NCBI RefSeq assembly: GCF_012641435.1
Contig: NZ_JABAIJ010000002.1
Span: forward strand, 248,001 to 312,000
From: Rhizobium sp. P38BS-XIX
GTDB lineage: Bacteria; Pseudomonadota; Alphaproteobacteria; Rhizobiales; Rhizobiaceae
Reading direction: 5' to 3'
Length of the DNA stretch: 64,000 bases
In this document: positions 9,209 through 18,279 of the stretch, one piece after another
Layout of the letters: each line of letters begins with the position of its first letter
Numbering within the stretch: the first letter of the stretch is position 1
Translations under genes and position numbers: made by a program
Notes under the pieces: model-generated
Database searches by the model: none
What the model saw: only the letters and a program-made list of their open reading frames with translations
What the model was told of the DNA's origin: nothing

Positions 9209-9877
9209 AATTTCGGCACGAAAGTTCTTCGCTAGCCGATGTGAGCCATCAGACATAGGATAGCGGAGCGGCATCTCATGTGCCCGCTTCGACGGCGTTG
9301 ATGCGCCACCAGAGTTCAAATTGCGTCCCCAGTATCCTGGCACCCGGTTGGCTGTTCGTCTCATTTTTCAAGTCCTCGGCATCACCCGACTGACATCGCA
9401 TCACTTGCAGCGACGTCGCTTGGAACGCTCAGCCGCCTCTCTTGCAAAAAACGGGATGACCTTCAAAGCCTGACGACAACGAGTTCGTCCAATCTTGGCA
9501 ATGGAACGAACCGCGGCGGCCATTGCGATAAACGTGCCGCAGCTGCCGGGTTTTGCGACCGCCGCCGCGTTCACATTCGCATTTTGCCAGCTGACGTTGA
9601 TGAGATCTGGCGCGTTTCAAGCGATTGGTCTTGAGTACGATGCGGCATTGCCATTCGTCCAATGCAGTTTCAGCTTTTGGCGCATTTGAAAAGGCAGCTG
9701 ATGTGGGAAGCTTGGTGGGTGGCGTCGCTACAGGCCAGGGTTTGCTGACCGTCCACACCAGCGCGTGGCCATCGCCCGCTTGCCTTGCATGAACTCGAAA
9801 GAATACTGCCCGGAAATCGGCATTTGCCGATTTGGTGGCGCAGGGCGGGGCGAGATCGCCCAGCCCTTATCGTTCAA
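9209..9877. other. Non-coding or unrecognised stretch
   Basis: About 670 bases. Short open frames exist on both strands (for example 9498-9689 on plus), but none has a ribosome site plus recognisable family features. I see no gene, repeat or promoter here that I can support. Confidence 0.4.
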
Positions 9878-10078
9878 TCACATCGGGTGGACGTTCTCGG
9901 CTTTGGATTTTCCGGTCTTGCGGTCTTGACCGATGTCGTAGCTGACAGTCTGTCCGTCGCGCAGAGATCCGCCCTGGACGGCTGAGATGTGGACGAAAAC
10001 ATCCGGGCCGCCATTGTCCGGCGTAATGAAGCCGAAACCCTTATCCTGATTGAAGAATTTCACTGTACCGTTTGCCAC
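9878..10078 (-). CDS. Cold-shock domain protein (CspA family)
   Basis: A 66-residue single cold-shock domain, an OB-fold RNA and single-stranded DNA chaperone. It has [19 protein letters not shown] (RNP1-like KGFGFI) and VFVHISAVQ (RNP2-like), and ends [15 protein letters not shown] chose GTG 10078 as start because GGAG lies 7 bases before it and the family begins at this residue; the 12 codons upstream are unlike any Csp. No general stress promoter is visible upstream. Paralogues are usually numerous in rhizobia, so no specific gene name is given. Confidence 0.93.
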   Translation of the reverse strand: MANGTVKFFNQDKGFGFITPDNGGPDVFVHISAVQGGSLRDGQTVSYDIGQDRKTGKSKAENVHPM

Positions 10079-10368
10079 GAGATCTCCGAGAGTTTCCGTT
10101 TGAGAGATGCACACATAGACCGAACAGGCCTTGCAGACAAGTTAAGGTCGCTCTGCCGTGTTGAGCAAAAGCAGGACGACTGATCGCATAAGCCGTATCC
10201 GAGCCTGGCGACAAACGAAGTCAAAAACGGAAGGCAATTGATATCAAAGCTCGTCAAGCACGTCATGTAGGTGCACGGGGATTGGTCAAAATCGTCCAAA
10301 GTCGATTTCTCCTCGACCGCTTTGAAGATAGTGTGTGCCCCGCTAAGGAACGCTTATTGCCTGGACAC

Positions 10369-10836
10369 TTAGATCGTGTCCGAAGGTGTCGTTCCTCTTG
10401 CATCCTTGGCCGCGAGAAGATCGCGGATTTCCGTCAGCAACCGGACATCGGCTGGTGGTGGAGCAGGCGGCGTGACGCCGGTCTTTTCATGATGTTCCAC
10501 CTGATGGCGCAGGAAATTCACGCCTTTGACCATGATGAAGATAATCCATGCCAGAATGAGAAAGTTCAAAAGAACGGTAATAAAGTTGCCATAGGCAAAT
10601 ACGGCGCCTTGGGCACGAGCTGCAGCGAGCGTCGGCGCGTGGACAGCCGACGATAAGGGAAAGAAGTAATTTGAGAAATCAAAGCCGCCAAAGAGCGCCC
10701 CAACGATGGGCATGATGAGGTCATCGGTCAGAGACTTGACGATACCGCCGAATGCTCCGCCGATAATGACGCCAACTGCAAGATCCATGACGTTGCCGCG
10801 GGCGATGAATGATTTGAACTCGTTGAAAACACTCAT
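10369..10836 (-). CDS. mscL: Large-conductance mechanosensitive channel
   Basis: A 155-residue MscL, an inner-membrane homopentameric channel that opens under high tension to release solutes during hypo-osmotic shock. The N-terminal amphipathic helix [20 protein letters not shown] leads into TM1 ([14 protein letters not shown]). A periplasmic loop, TM2 ([20 protein letters not shown]) and a charged cytoplasmic helical bundle ([12 protein letters not shown]) follow. Length and order are normal. A perfect general stress promoter is at 10869-10893, about 33 bases before the ATG. This fits E. coli mscL, which is under RpoS. Confidence 0.97.
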   Translation of the reverse strand: MSVFNEFKSFIARGNVMDLAVGVIIGGAFGGIVKSLTDDLIMPIVGALFGGFDFSNYFFPLSSAVHAPTLAAARAQGAVFAYGNFITVLLNFLILAWIIFIMVKGVNFLRHQVEHHEKTGVTPPAPPPADVRLLTEIRDLLAAKDARGTTPSDTI

Positions 10837-10868
10837 TTTCAGCCTTTCGATTGGGACTACAAGGTGCC

Positions 10869-10893
10869 AACGACAAGCGATGCCCGTTGTTCC
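10869..10893 (-). promoter_or_regulatory. Predicted EcfG/RpoE2 promoter of mscL
   Basis: Minus-strand GGAAC-N16-CGTT, a perfect consensus match, 33 bases before the mscL start codon. Confidence 0.75.
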
Positions 10894-11271
10894 GATTTTA
10901 TCGATGACGCCATCATGAAATTTTCTGCCTGACCTCCAGGCACGGTTGGATATGGGCGCGCAACCTTCGATACATGCGAAACCCGATCGAGGTTCTGTAA
11001 TAGGGGAGTGTCAGCCAGAAGTCCGGGTGTCGTGCCGCACCCTCACTGGCTTGTCAATTTGTCGAATGACGTAAGTAGCCTCGTCGATTATGTCCGCCGC
11101 CTCAGCCGTGTCGCAGCAGTTGCCGTCGTGCGTTCGATAGCCGACGGGTTAGCGCCGGCCAGGTCAAGCCTTATTCCCGAGCATATCGATCAGGAGATTG
11201 CGCATCAGGCCATAACCGTCATGCAATGTTTCCGTTGCTGGAAGTATTTCCAGCATGCATCAAGCCGTCAC

Positions 11272-11296
11272 GGAACCTATGGCGTTGGCACGCATT
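11272..11296 (+). promoter_or_regulatory. Possible EcfG/RpoE2 promoter of the LOV kinase gene
   Basis: GGAAC-N16-CATT (relaxed GGAAC-N18-TT form) ends 32 bases before the ATG at 11328. It lies inside the longer open frame that begins at 11226, so if real it excludes that upstream start. Confidence 0.4.
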
Positions 11297-11327
11297 TATC
11301 GTCACTTGTCCAAACACCTGGATTAAC

Positions 11328-12452
11328 ATGCAGGAATACGATCAGAAGCGAGCCGACGCCAAGGACGCCGGAGACCGTCTCGTTGCACGTCATACGCGCG
11401 AAGATCCGTTTGCGGCGGCGTTCAAGGCGACACGCATGCCGATGATCGTGACTGATCCCAACCAGCCGGACAATCCCATTATTTTCTGCAATGCCGCCTT
11501 CGAGACGCTCACCGGGTTCTTGAGCAACGAGGTCGTCGGACGCAACTGCCGCTTTCTTCAGGGCGCCGACACCAGCCGAGATACCGTAGGACGCATCCGC
11601 GCTGCGATCGAAGCCGGATCCGACATTGCCGTCGATATTTTGAACTACAAGAAGAACGGCGAACCCTTCTGGAATGCCCTCTTCCTCTCCCCTGTCCGAG
11701 ACGGCGCAAATAAGATTGTCTACTTCTTCGCCTCACAGCTCGACTTCACCAATGTAAAATCCCGGGAGGCCGATCTTGCTGCAGCGCGCCACCGCGCCGA
11801 GGCAGAAGTAGCAGCACATACTGAGAAACTGCGCTCAGCGCTCAGCGCCAGATCGCTTCTGGTCCATGAAGTCGATCATCGCGTCAAGAACAACTTGTTG
11901 ACCATGGCTTCGATCGTCAAGCTGCAGACCCGAGTTACGAAGGATGAGGGGCAGAAAAGAGCCCTAATGTCGGTCTTAAACAGGGTGGAAGCTCTGAGCA
12001 CCGTTCAGAGAAAGCTTTTCACGCTCGAGGATGTTTCTCGGTTCGATATTGCTGATTTTGCGAAAGAGCTTGTCACCGACCTTGTCGAGGCGGTCGGGCG
12101 ACATGACATCCGGCTCACTCTCGACCTTCATCCTGTATACGTGCCAGCGGTAAGAGCAACACCCCTTTCCCTCATCGTAAACGAACTCGTCGGCGACGCC
12201 GTCCGTCGCGGTCTTCGAGACGGGGGAGGCGAGATTCATGTCGTCGTCAAACGGCTGAACGGCCACTTCCTGATCCGCGTGGAAGATGCGTCCATTCCGG
12301 TCGAAGTTGATGAAGAAAGTGCGGAGATCGGAAGGATTCTTCTTGAGACCTCGGCGAGACAGGTCGAGGCGACAATCGATAAGCGCACCGAAGGCCAAAG
12401 GACGATCGTTGACGTTACCTTACTCGTCGACACAGAGGAGAATTCACATTGA
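11328..12452 (+). CDS. LOV-domain HWE/HisKA_2 sensor histidine kinase
   Basis: A 374-residue soluble sensor. A LOV photosensor domain (about residues 25-145) has the flavin-adduct cysteine at residue 74 in GRNCRFLQGADT, plus NAAFETLTGF and YKKNGEPFWNALFLSPVRD. A short coiled coil (AAARHRAEAEVAAHTEKLR) leads to a HisKA_2/HWE dimerisation segment with the phospho-acceptor His184 in HEVDHRVKNNLL. The ATPase part begins at VNELVGDAVRRG. It departs from the family: the second N-box Asn is Asp, the DxGxG motif reads EDASIP, and the GLGL box reads EIGRIL, so ATP binding may be impaired. The start at 11328 is chosen because the family begins there. The next gene overlaps it and encodes its probable partner. 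Confidence 0.9.
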   Translation: MQEYDQKRADAKDAGDRLVARHTREDPFAAAFKATRMPMIVTDPNQPDNPIIFCNAAFETLTGFLSNEVVGRNCRFLQGADTSRDTVGRIRAAIEAGSDIAVDILNYKKNGEPFWNALFLSPVRDGANKIVYFFASQLDFTNVKSREADLAAARHRAEAEVAAHTEKLRSALSARSLLVHEVDHRVKNNLLTMASIVKLQTRVTKDEGQKRALMSVLNRVEALSTVQRKLFTLEDVSRFDIADFAKELVTDLVEAVGRHDIRLTLDLHPVYVPAVRATPLSLIVNELVGDAVRRGLRDGGGEIHVVVKRLNGHFLIRVEDASIPVEVDEESAEIGRILLETSARQVEATIDKRTEGQRTIVDVTLLVDTEENSH

Positions 12453-12880
12453 AGGTAATGATCGTCGAGGATGAAATGTTGATCGCCATGGAGCTGGAGA
12501 ATGAGGTCGAAACGGCTGGACATCAGGTCGTCGGCACAGCGATGAACCGTCATCAGGCGTTCGACCTTGTCGAAAGGGAGCGGCCGGACTTCGCCTTCGT
12601 GGACGTTCACTTACAGGACGGTCCGACGGGACTCGATGTCGGCAGGGACATCGCGGCTCGCGGCATTCCCTACGTCTTCGTTAGCGGCAATATCAAGCGG
12701 ATTCCAGAGGACTTTGCTGGCGCGCTCGGTGCAATCGAAAAACCCTATACCATAAATGGCATGAAGAATGCGCTCGACTATATCTCCGCCGTCGTGGCGG
12801 GCGATGAGGATGTCACGCCGCCGGTGAGCCTGGTACTGGCTGCAGATTGGGAGGCGATCTCAATGCGAAGACACAGGTGA
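12449..12880 (+). CDS. Single-domain response regulator (LovR-like)
   Basis: A 143-residue stand-alone receiver domain with no output domain. The acidic pocket is E7-D8, the phospho-acceptor Asp52 is in FVDVHLQDGPTG, the Thr/Ser switch is in YVFVSGN and the conserved Lys is in IEKPY, so it looks phosphorylatable. Translation probably starts at TTG 12449, overlapping the kinase stop (TTGA), with GAGGAG 8 bases upstream; ATG 12458 is the alternative. In Caulobacter an adjacent pair of LOV-HWE kinase (LovK) and single-domain regulator (LovR) modulates the general stress response. This pair has the same arrangement, and the shared role is inferred. Confidence 0.9.
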   Translation: MKVMIVEDEMLIAMELENEVETAGHQVVGTAMNRHQAFDLVERERPDFAFVDVHLQDGPTGLDVGRDIAARGIPYVFVSGNIKRIPEDFAGALGAIEKPYTINGMKNALDYISAVVAGDEDVTPPVSLVLAADWEAISMRRHR

Positions 12881-13805
12881 CTATCCTGAGAGAATAGAAC
12901 GCCTGATGTCTGGTTCCGGGGTCGCTCGCCGCCTGGCACGACCATCGAACGCCAAGCTTCAGGGGTAGCGTGTCGAGACAAGCCGTCGACCGGCCGACTA
13001 TCTTTCGATACGAAGGATGGGCGCCCCGTCGGGTGTCGTTCGGCAGCTGAACGGAATTATCTGAAATTCTGTCGATGACAAACGGTTGCCGCAAAACTGT
13101 TACCGGCGGGTGTGCCCGCATAATTTAAATGGTCTCGGCCGAGAGGTCGAGTGCTGAATGTGACATAACCCATCAAGATGAAGATCGCTGATTTGTTTCT
13201 AACGACAGGACCCTGTCGGAATGTGGAACGTGAGGGCGGCACTCATAAGACTGGCACAACCGCTGCCTCAAAGTCTTGCCTGTTCGGTGTCGTGTTGTGG
13301 AAATCGAATTCGCATCGAACCAGCGATAGTGTCGACACGGTTAGGGGCGCAACGAGTTTTAACCGATAGGTTCCCTCAGATGACATGTACTCAACTTGCG
13401 GCGAACCAAATGTATGACGCTTGTACGGTTGAGCGGCCAATGGCCGGGCGGGCGCCTGGTGATATAGGCGGCTTGGTACGCTGAATGGGCTGCATTATGC
13501 CGGTCGTGCCTTTAGGGTATTGCTAGCGCCTGACCCGAAAACATGCTTCGGCGGCAAAATATCGGGGCTTCATAAGAGCCACCCTCCAACGCCGTTTGAC
13601 GATCCAGTTGCATCTGTAAAATCCCAGGCCGCGCATTGGACCTTCACTCGGGAGCCGAAGCCACCTATCCGCCAGACCAGAGCGTTGCGCTTTGAAACTC
13701 TTCGTCGCCATAAGCTTCTGCGAAAACCCAGCCGAGCAACCAAGATAGATGCGCCGCAAATATGATCACTCTGACTAAAATGAAATCAAACGGGCGGGCC
13801 ATCAC
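12881..13805. other. Long stretch without a supported gene
   Basis: About 925 bases. Only short overlapping open frames on both strands, none with family features or a good ribosome site. I see no clear promoter or repeat. It may be decayed sequence. Confidence 0.4.
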
Positions 13806-13994
13806 TCAGCGTCCTCGGTAAACACGCGTTCTGTTCATAGCGATTTCACCGGCTGTGGCGAATTCACCAAAAAGCTGCCGGAGGTAATATTCATCGCTCG
13901 CGCTCAGATCGTTTTTTTGGCAATAGTCGGTGATGCGCCAAATCTTGAGCGACGCGTCGATTCTATTCAACTCTGGATCTACGCGCTCTGTCAT
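13806..13994 (-). CDS. Small hypothetical protein
   Basis: A 62-residue protein of unknown family: MTERVDPELNRIDASLKIWR, then a polar helical segment ending AMNRTRVYRGR. I chose the ATG at 13994 because GGAGG lies 5 bases before it; an in-frame ATG at 14060 has weaker support. It is probably cytoplasmic. A short DPELN-[KR]-[VI]-DA-x-L signature recurs in the minus-strand translation near 59,480, hinting at a small family within this replicon. Confidence 0.6.
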   Translation of the reverse strand: MTERVDPELNRIDASLKIWRITDYCQKNDLSASDEYYLRQLFGEFATAGEIAMNRTRVYRGR

Positions 13995-14516
13995 CCGGCC
14001 CTCCATCAATGCGATAACGCGGTTTCTTATCGAAATGCGCAAATGCCCAGAGACGTGCATTGTTCCGTGGTAATGCAGACTTTGACTAAAATTGAATCGT
14101 TATAGTTATCGGAGACTTAACTGTGGCCACGCGTTACGCCTGCTGGGCGCGTTCTCGCTAGTAGATCAGGCGCCGCTGGCCTAACGTCTTCACATCAAGG
14201 CGCCAGCGGAAGCCGGAGGCGGAGGGTAGCAGCGCTTCGGGGGTAGTCCTTTCCGGACCCAAACTGCAATACAGCCGATCGATTCCGGCAATCGGGTGGT
14301 GCGCCGGCGTCACGCCGTCGAGACGGGACCACCTTGTATGCCGTCTGCTGATCAGCGCGTATCTGCAGACTTGGCGCGATCGAGAAGACAAGTGCGGTGA
14401 TGGACAGAGCGACCTGAGAATTCGCTCTTTTGTGGCAAGATATCCCTACCTTGCCTACCATCAGGTTGAAATAAAGCCCTTTTAGCCCTGCAGCCCATTC
14501 TCATTTTAGGGAGGCT

Positions 14517-14541
14517 GGAACCTTACAATCGCCCGAGCATT
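14517..14541 (+). promoter_or_regulatory. Possible EcfG/RpoE2 promoter
   Basis: GGAAC-N16-CATT, the relaxed form of the general stress consensus. It lies 101 bases before the gene at 14642, a longer leader than at the stronger sites. Confidence 0.35.
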
Positions 14542-14641
14542 TCCATATCGGACGGTGTGAACGCATCCTGCTTTGATAGAAGCGCCTTTGCCGAGCCAGC
14601 CACTGGCAGCGCTGTCCTAATTCGTTTCAAGGAGGTTTTGT

Positions 14642-14833
14642 ATGCCGGACCAAAAAGCGATCGTTGAGGTTGTCGCCATTGAGGGCGAGGAACGAGTTCC
14701 CGTAGGCATTGTCAGTGTAAAGCAGGCGTTGGAAATGCCGACGCGCGACGGGGTAGAGTACTCCCACCCCGATCACGAGGCGGGTGCCACGGACGTGTTC
14801 GTCACTCAGCAAGAGCTTTCGCAACTGACATAG
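14642..14833 (+). CDS. Small hypothetical protein
   Basis: A 63-residue acidic protein (EVVAIEGEERVPVGIVSVKQALEMP then DHEAGATDVFVTQQELSQL). I do not recognise the family. AAGGAGG lies 7 bases before the ATG, an excellent ribosome site, which is the main reason to call it real. No signal peptide or membrane segment. A possible general stress promoter is upstream. Confidence 0.65.
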   Translation: MPDQKAIVEVVAIEGEERVPVGIVSVKQALEMPTRDGVEYSHPDHEAGATDVFVTQQELSQLT

Positions 14834-15355
14834 GTGAGATCAAACTCTGCGCAGATACCGAACTCCGTCACTGAAATTCATTTCCACTATCCAATTTCGA
14901 GCGCCTGAGGGGCAATACCCATATGGATGGCCAAGCTGCTAGACATGACGCTGCTGCGGCAGTCGTCTGAGCCGTGAGCGATAATCTCGCGATCAATGTC
15001 ATCAGAGATGCAAACCGATTTCTGGAAACTGCTGACGTTGTGCTACGGGACCTAACGTCGGCTATGACCTTCCGAAGAGCGGCAGTTGCTATGAAGGCAT
15101 CGACACGTCCTATCCATCACGCCGACCAGATAGGAAACCGGTCGACCACCTTCACAGCGCAAAGGATGCCTGTCGAAAGCGCGAAACTCGATCAAGTCGA
15201 TCAATCGGCGACCCATTGGACATCTATCGGGTTGACCTCATCTCCGTCGCTATTTCACCAGATGCACATTATCGTTCGGTTGAAGAACTGAGACGACCCA
15301 AATAAGACGATACATTAGGCGTTGAACCTAGCAACAGACCTTTCCACTGAGAAAA
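14834..15355. other. Stretch without a supported gene
   Basis: About 520 bases. An open frame at 14974-15291 on plus starts with GTG and has no recognisable features or ribosome site, so I do not call it. This region should hold the promoter of the ABC transporter gene, but I could not pick one out. Confidence 0.35.
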
Positions 15356-17257
15356 ATGATGCAACAAGACAGCTCGCATGCCGCGCCGCCCCCGCCCGTG
15401 CCTCCAGAAATGGACCAAGTCACCGCTGATTTGACGACTGAGCAAATAGAGGATGCTCGAAGAGCCTATCTTCTCAAAAGGTTCTGGATCAGCGCGCGTG
15501 GTTATTGGGGTACCGGCGGCGATCGCTTTGCGTGGATTTCCACGACGGGACTGCTGATTTTGATCGCTGTCAATGTTGCCTTTCAGTACGGCATCAACGT
15601 CTGGAATAGAGGACTTTTTGACGCGATTGAGCAGCGTAATGCACCGAGCGTTTATTACTTGGGGGCGGTGTTTCCTCCACTCGTGCTAGGCAGCGTCGCA
15701 GTTGTAACCGTCCAGGTTTACGTTCGCATGCTTATTCAGCGCCGGTGGCGTTCCTGGCTAACAAAGGAACTGATTGCGCGATGGCTTGCTAACGGACGAT
15801 ATTATCAGCTTAACCTAATCGGCGGTGACCACCAAAACCCGGAGGCACGCATTTCTGAAGACATGCGCGTCGCGACCGAATCTCCTGTCGATTTTCTTGC
15901 AGGCGTCATTGCCGCTTTTGTATCTGCGTCGACATTTATCGTGGTCTTGTGGACGATTGGGGGCGCCTTAGAAGTAACGATCGCTGGCTGGTCTGTGACA
16001 ATCCCTGGTTTTCTTGTGGTTACCGCGGTTCTCTATGCTTTGATCACCTCCGGATCCATCACGTTCATAGGCCGGAGATTTGTACGTGTTTCCGAGGCAA
16101 AAAACCAAGTGGAGGCCGAGTTTCGCTATAGCCTGACACGCGTTCGGGAAAATGGCGAGAGCATAGCCCTTCTCGGTGGCGAGGACGAGGAACGAAACGA
16201 CCTGGCCAAGACGTTTGCGAGTGTGCGCCAGCGGTGGCGACAATTGGCCCACCAATACATGCGCACGACCTTGGTGTCACAGGGTTCGATGTTGGTGGCA
16301 CCCGTTATTCCAGTACTGTTATGCGCCCCGAAATTTCTGGACGGCAGCATGTCGTTGGGGCAGGTGATGCAGGCCGCCTCGGCCTTTACGATCGTGCAAA
16401 GTGCATTTGGTTGGCTGGTTGACAATTATCCGCGGCTTGCCGACTGGAATGCGTGTGCGAGGCGTGTTGCTTCTTTGATGATGTCGCTCGATGGATTGGA
16501 GCGTGCGGAACAGAGCCAATCACTGGGACGGATCAAACACGGCGAGACTGAGGGCGAGATCGTACTCAGCCTCAACGATGTCTCGGTTTCGCTTGGAGAT
16601 GGAACAGCCGTCGTAAAGGAAACCCAGGTCGAGGTCGGTCCGGGGGAGCGCGTCCTCGTCGCGGGGGAATCAGGATCTGGAAAAAGTACGCTCGTTCGTG
16701 CAATTGCTGGCCTTTGGCCCTGGGGTGGCGGCAGCGTCAATTTCCATCCCGATAGCCAAATGTTCATGTTGCCTCAGCGCCCGTATATCCCTTCTGGTAC
16801 TCTCCGCCGCGCGGTCGCTTATCCAGGGCCAGCCGATAGCTGGACTGAGGACGAAATCGGGTTGGCGTTGGAAAAGGTGGGTCTTGGCCACCTGCGAGAG
16901 AGGATCGAGGACGACGCGCCTTGGGACCACACGCTGTCTGGGGGCGAAAAACAACGCCTTGCCTTTGCTCGTCTGCTGCTCAACGATCCTGACATCATCG
17001 TGCTCGATGAAGCAACCTCTGCTCTCGACGAGAAGACGCAGGAAAAGATTATGGAGATGATGATAGGGGAATTGCCTGACGCAACCATTATCAGCGTGGG
17101 CCACCGAGCTGAATTAGAGGCTTTTCACAGCCGCAAGATCACACTGGAGAAGAGGGACGGAGGCGCGCGGCTCGTCAGCGACGTCGATTTGGTTCCTTAT
17201 GGCAAGGGGCGGAACGTCTTGACGCGGCTGGTCAAATACTCGCGCAAACTTCGGTAA
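15356..17257 (+). CDS. SbmA/BacA-like ABC transporter, fused permease and ATPase
   Basis: A 633-residue ABC half-transporter of the YddA/Rv1819c type, with an SbmA/BacA-like membrane domain (ABC_membrane_2) joined to an ATPase. The N-terminal half has about six membrane segments, for example ISTTGLLILIAVNVAFQYG and the hydrophobic run near VVLWTIGGALEVTIAGWSV, and the family feature WRSWLTKELIARWLANGRYY. The ATPase has Walker A GESGSGKST near residue 440, signature LSGGEKQRLAFARLL near 527, Walker B DIIVLDEATSALDE near 547 and H-loop SVGHRAE near 581, all intact. BacA relatives import peptides or affect very-long-chain fatty acid lipid A; related fused proteins import vitamin B12 or antimicrobial peptides. 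The substrate here is unknown. Confidence 0.93.
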   Translation: MMQQDSSHAAPPPPVPPEMDQVTADLTTEQIEDARRAYLLKRFWISARGYWGTGGDRFAWISTTGLLILIAVNVAFQYGINVWNRGLFDAIEQRNAPSVYYLGAVFPPLVLGSVAVVTVQVYVRMLIQRRWRSWLTKELIARWLANGRYYQLNLIGGDHQNPEARISEDMRVATESPVDFLAGVIAAFVSASTFIVVLWTIGGALEVTIAGWSVTIPGFLVVTAVLYALITSGSITFIGRRFVRVSEAKNQVEAEFRYSLTRVRENGESIALLGGEDEERNDLAKTFASVRQRWRQLAHQYMRTTLVSQGSMLVAPVIPVLLCAPKFLDGSMSLGQVMQAASAFTIVQSAFGWLVDNYPRLADWNACARRVASLMMSLDGLERAEQSQSLGRIKHGETEGEIVLSLNDVSVSLGDGTAVVKETQVEVGPGERVLVAGESGSGKSTLVRAIAGLWPWGGGSVNFHPDSQMFMLPQRPYIPSGTLRRAVAYPGPADSWTEDEIGLALEKVGLGHLRERIEDDAPWDHTLSGGEKQRLAFARLLLNDPDIIVLDEATSALDEKTQEKIMEMMIGELPDATIISVGHRAELEAFHSRKITLEKRDGGARLVSDVDLVPYGKGRNVLTRLVKYSRKLR

Positions 17258-17444
17258 GCATCAAACAGCATCATCTTTGGTAGGGCGAGTATGCGCGCGG
17301 CAAGCTGCACGCGGGTGGATCTTACGTTTGGCTCTCTAGGCCTTTTCCTGCGGGGACGTCTGGGCGGAGGGATTTCTTTCCGTCGTCCCGATGTTGGATA
17401 GGATGCTTGTATCGAGCATTCAGAAGTTCTGGGCCTGCAGCGTG

Positions 17445-17760
17445 ATGACGGCGGTGAGGCGGCGTGCGCGCCCAGACTGCCGTTCCAGAACACGCCCTTG
17501 CCCAGTTCCAGCGAGGCATAGGGACCGGCCAGCCAGCCATTGCCGGTCAGCTCGGCATCCTGATCGGTCGGATCGGTCATGCGGTCGTAATGGAAGGACA
17601 GGCCGACCAGGGCCTTTTCCGACAGCAGATAGTCGACGCCCATGTTGACCATGCCGAAGCTGCCCCACTTGCTGGTGCTGTCCTTCTTGCTCTTGTCGTC
17701 ATGGGTGAGGAAGGCGTCGCTGATCCAGAAGTTCGGTTTGGATTGGGTGTTGGCTCCGGA
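17445..17760 (-). pseudogene. Autotransporter beta-barrel fragment
   Basis: About 100 residues in one minus-strand frame read as part of an outer-membrane autotransporter barrel: NFWISDAFLTHDDKSKK, GMVNMGVDYLLSEKALVGLS, HYDRMTDPTDQD, NGWLAGPYASLELGKGVFWN. These alternate as beta-strands in the family style. Neither a passenger domain nor the C-terminal end is present, and the frame runs into unrelated sequence on both sides, so it is a remnant. Confidence 0.6.
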
Positions 17761-17951
17761 ACTGGCCGACGGCCCTATACACGGGCGCCGTAGACTGCAC
17801 ACCTTCCGATGATCGATCTTTGGGGCATATGCCAGACCGGCAGGTTAGCGAGCGCAAGGGTGCGCGCATTCCCTCGAAATTTACAGAGACTTCGATCAAG
17901 CTTCTGACCAATCGAACGCGACGCATGTCTTCGACGGCTTCAAAGGGTCGC

Positions 17952-18047
17952 ATTCAGTTTACCCTCCGCCACGCTCTCGACAACGAGGCCTCCGGCGGCA
18001 TTATCCTTACGATTGTCTCCGTCCAGGCGATCATCAGGGCGAATTCA
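17952..18047 (+). pseudogene. Possible NhaA N-terminal fragment
   Basis: About 32 residues resemble the first helix of Na+/H+ antiporter NhaA: LRHALDNEASGGIILTIVSV, then ANS, where the family has LxxFLxxEAxGGIIL and ANSP. Nothing NhaA-like follows. The match is short, so the call is tentative. Confidence 0.35.
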
Positions 18048-18279
18048 CGATCGGTTGCAAGCCAACATCGTTCACGAGTTGGAAATTGGTGTCCGGCACG
18101 GGATTTTGCCTGGAGTATTCGTGATTTCACTTCGCGCCCCACTGCTCAGAACCGCTTGTTGTAAGTCCGCCACGGTTATCCAGGAATGATTTCGAGGCCT
18201 CGAGATTTCCGCCCCTTCGCACCTGCACAAAGCTATAGATGCGGCTAGCTTTGGATCGAAGCGCTCGAACAGAGCGCCA

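Noticed and set aside
11226..11327. Longer N-terminus for the LOV kinase
   Set aside because: Residues are unlike LOV kinases, and a possible promoter lies within it; the start at 11328 is preferred.
13361..13385. GGAAC on minus followed by CGTT with 15-base spacing
   Set aside because: The spacer is one base short of the known range, and no gene follows.
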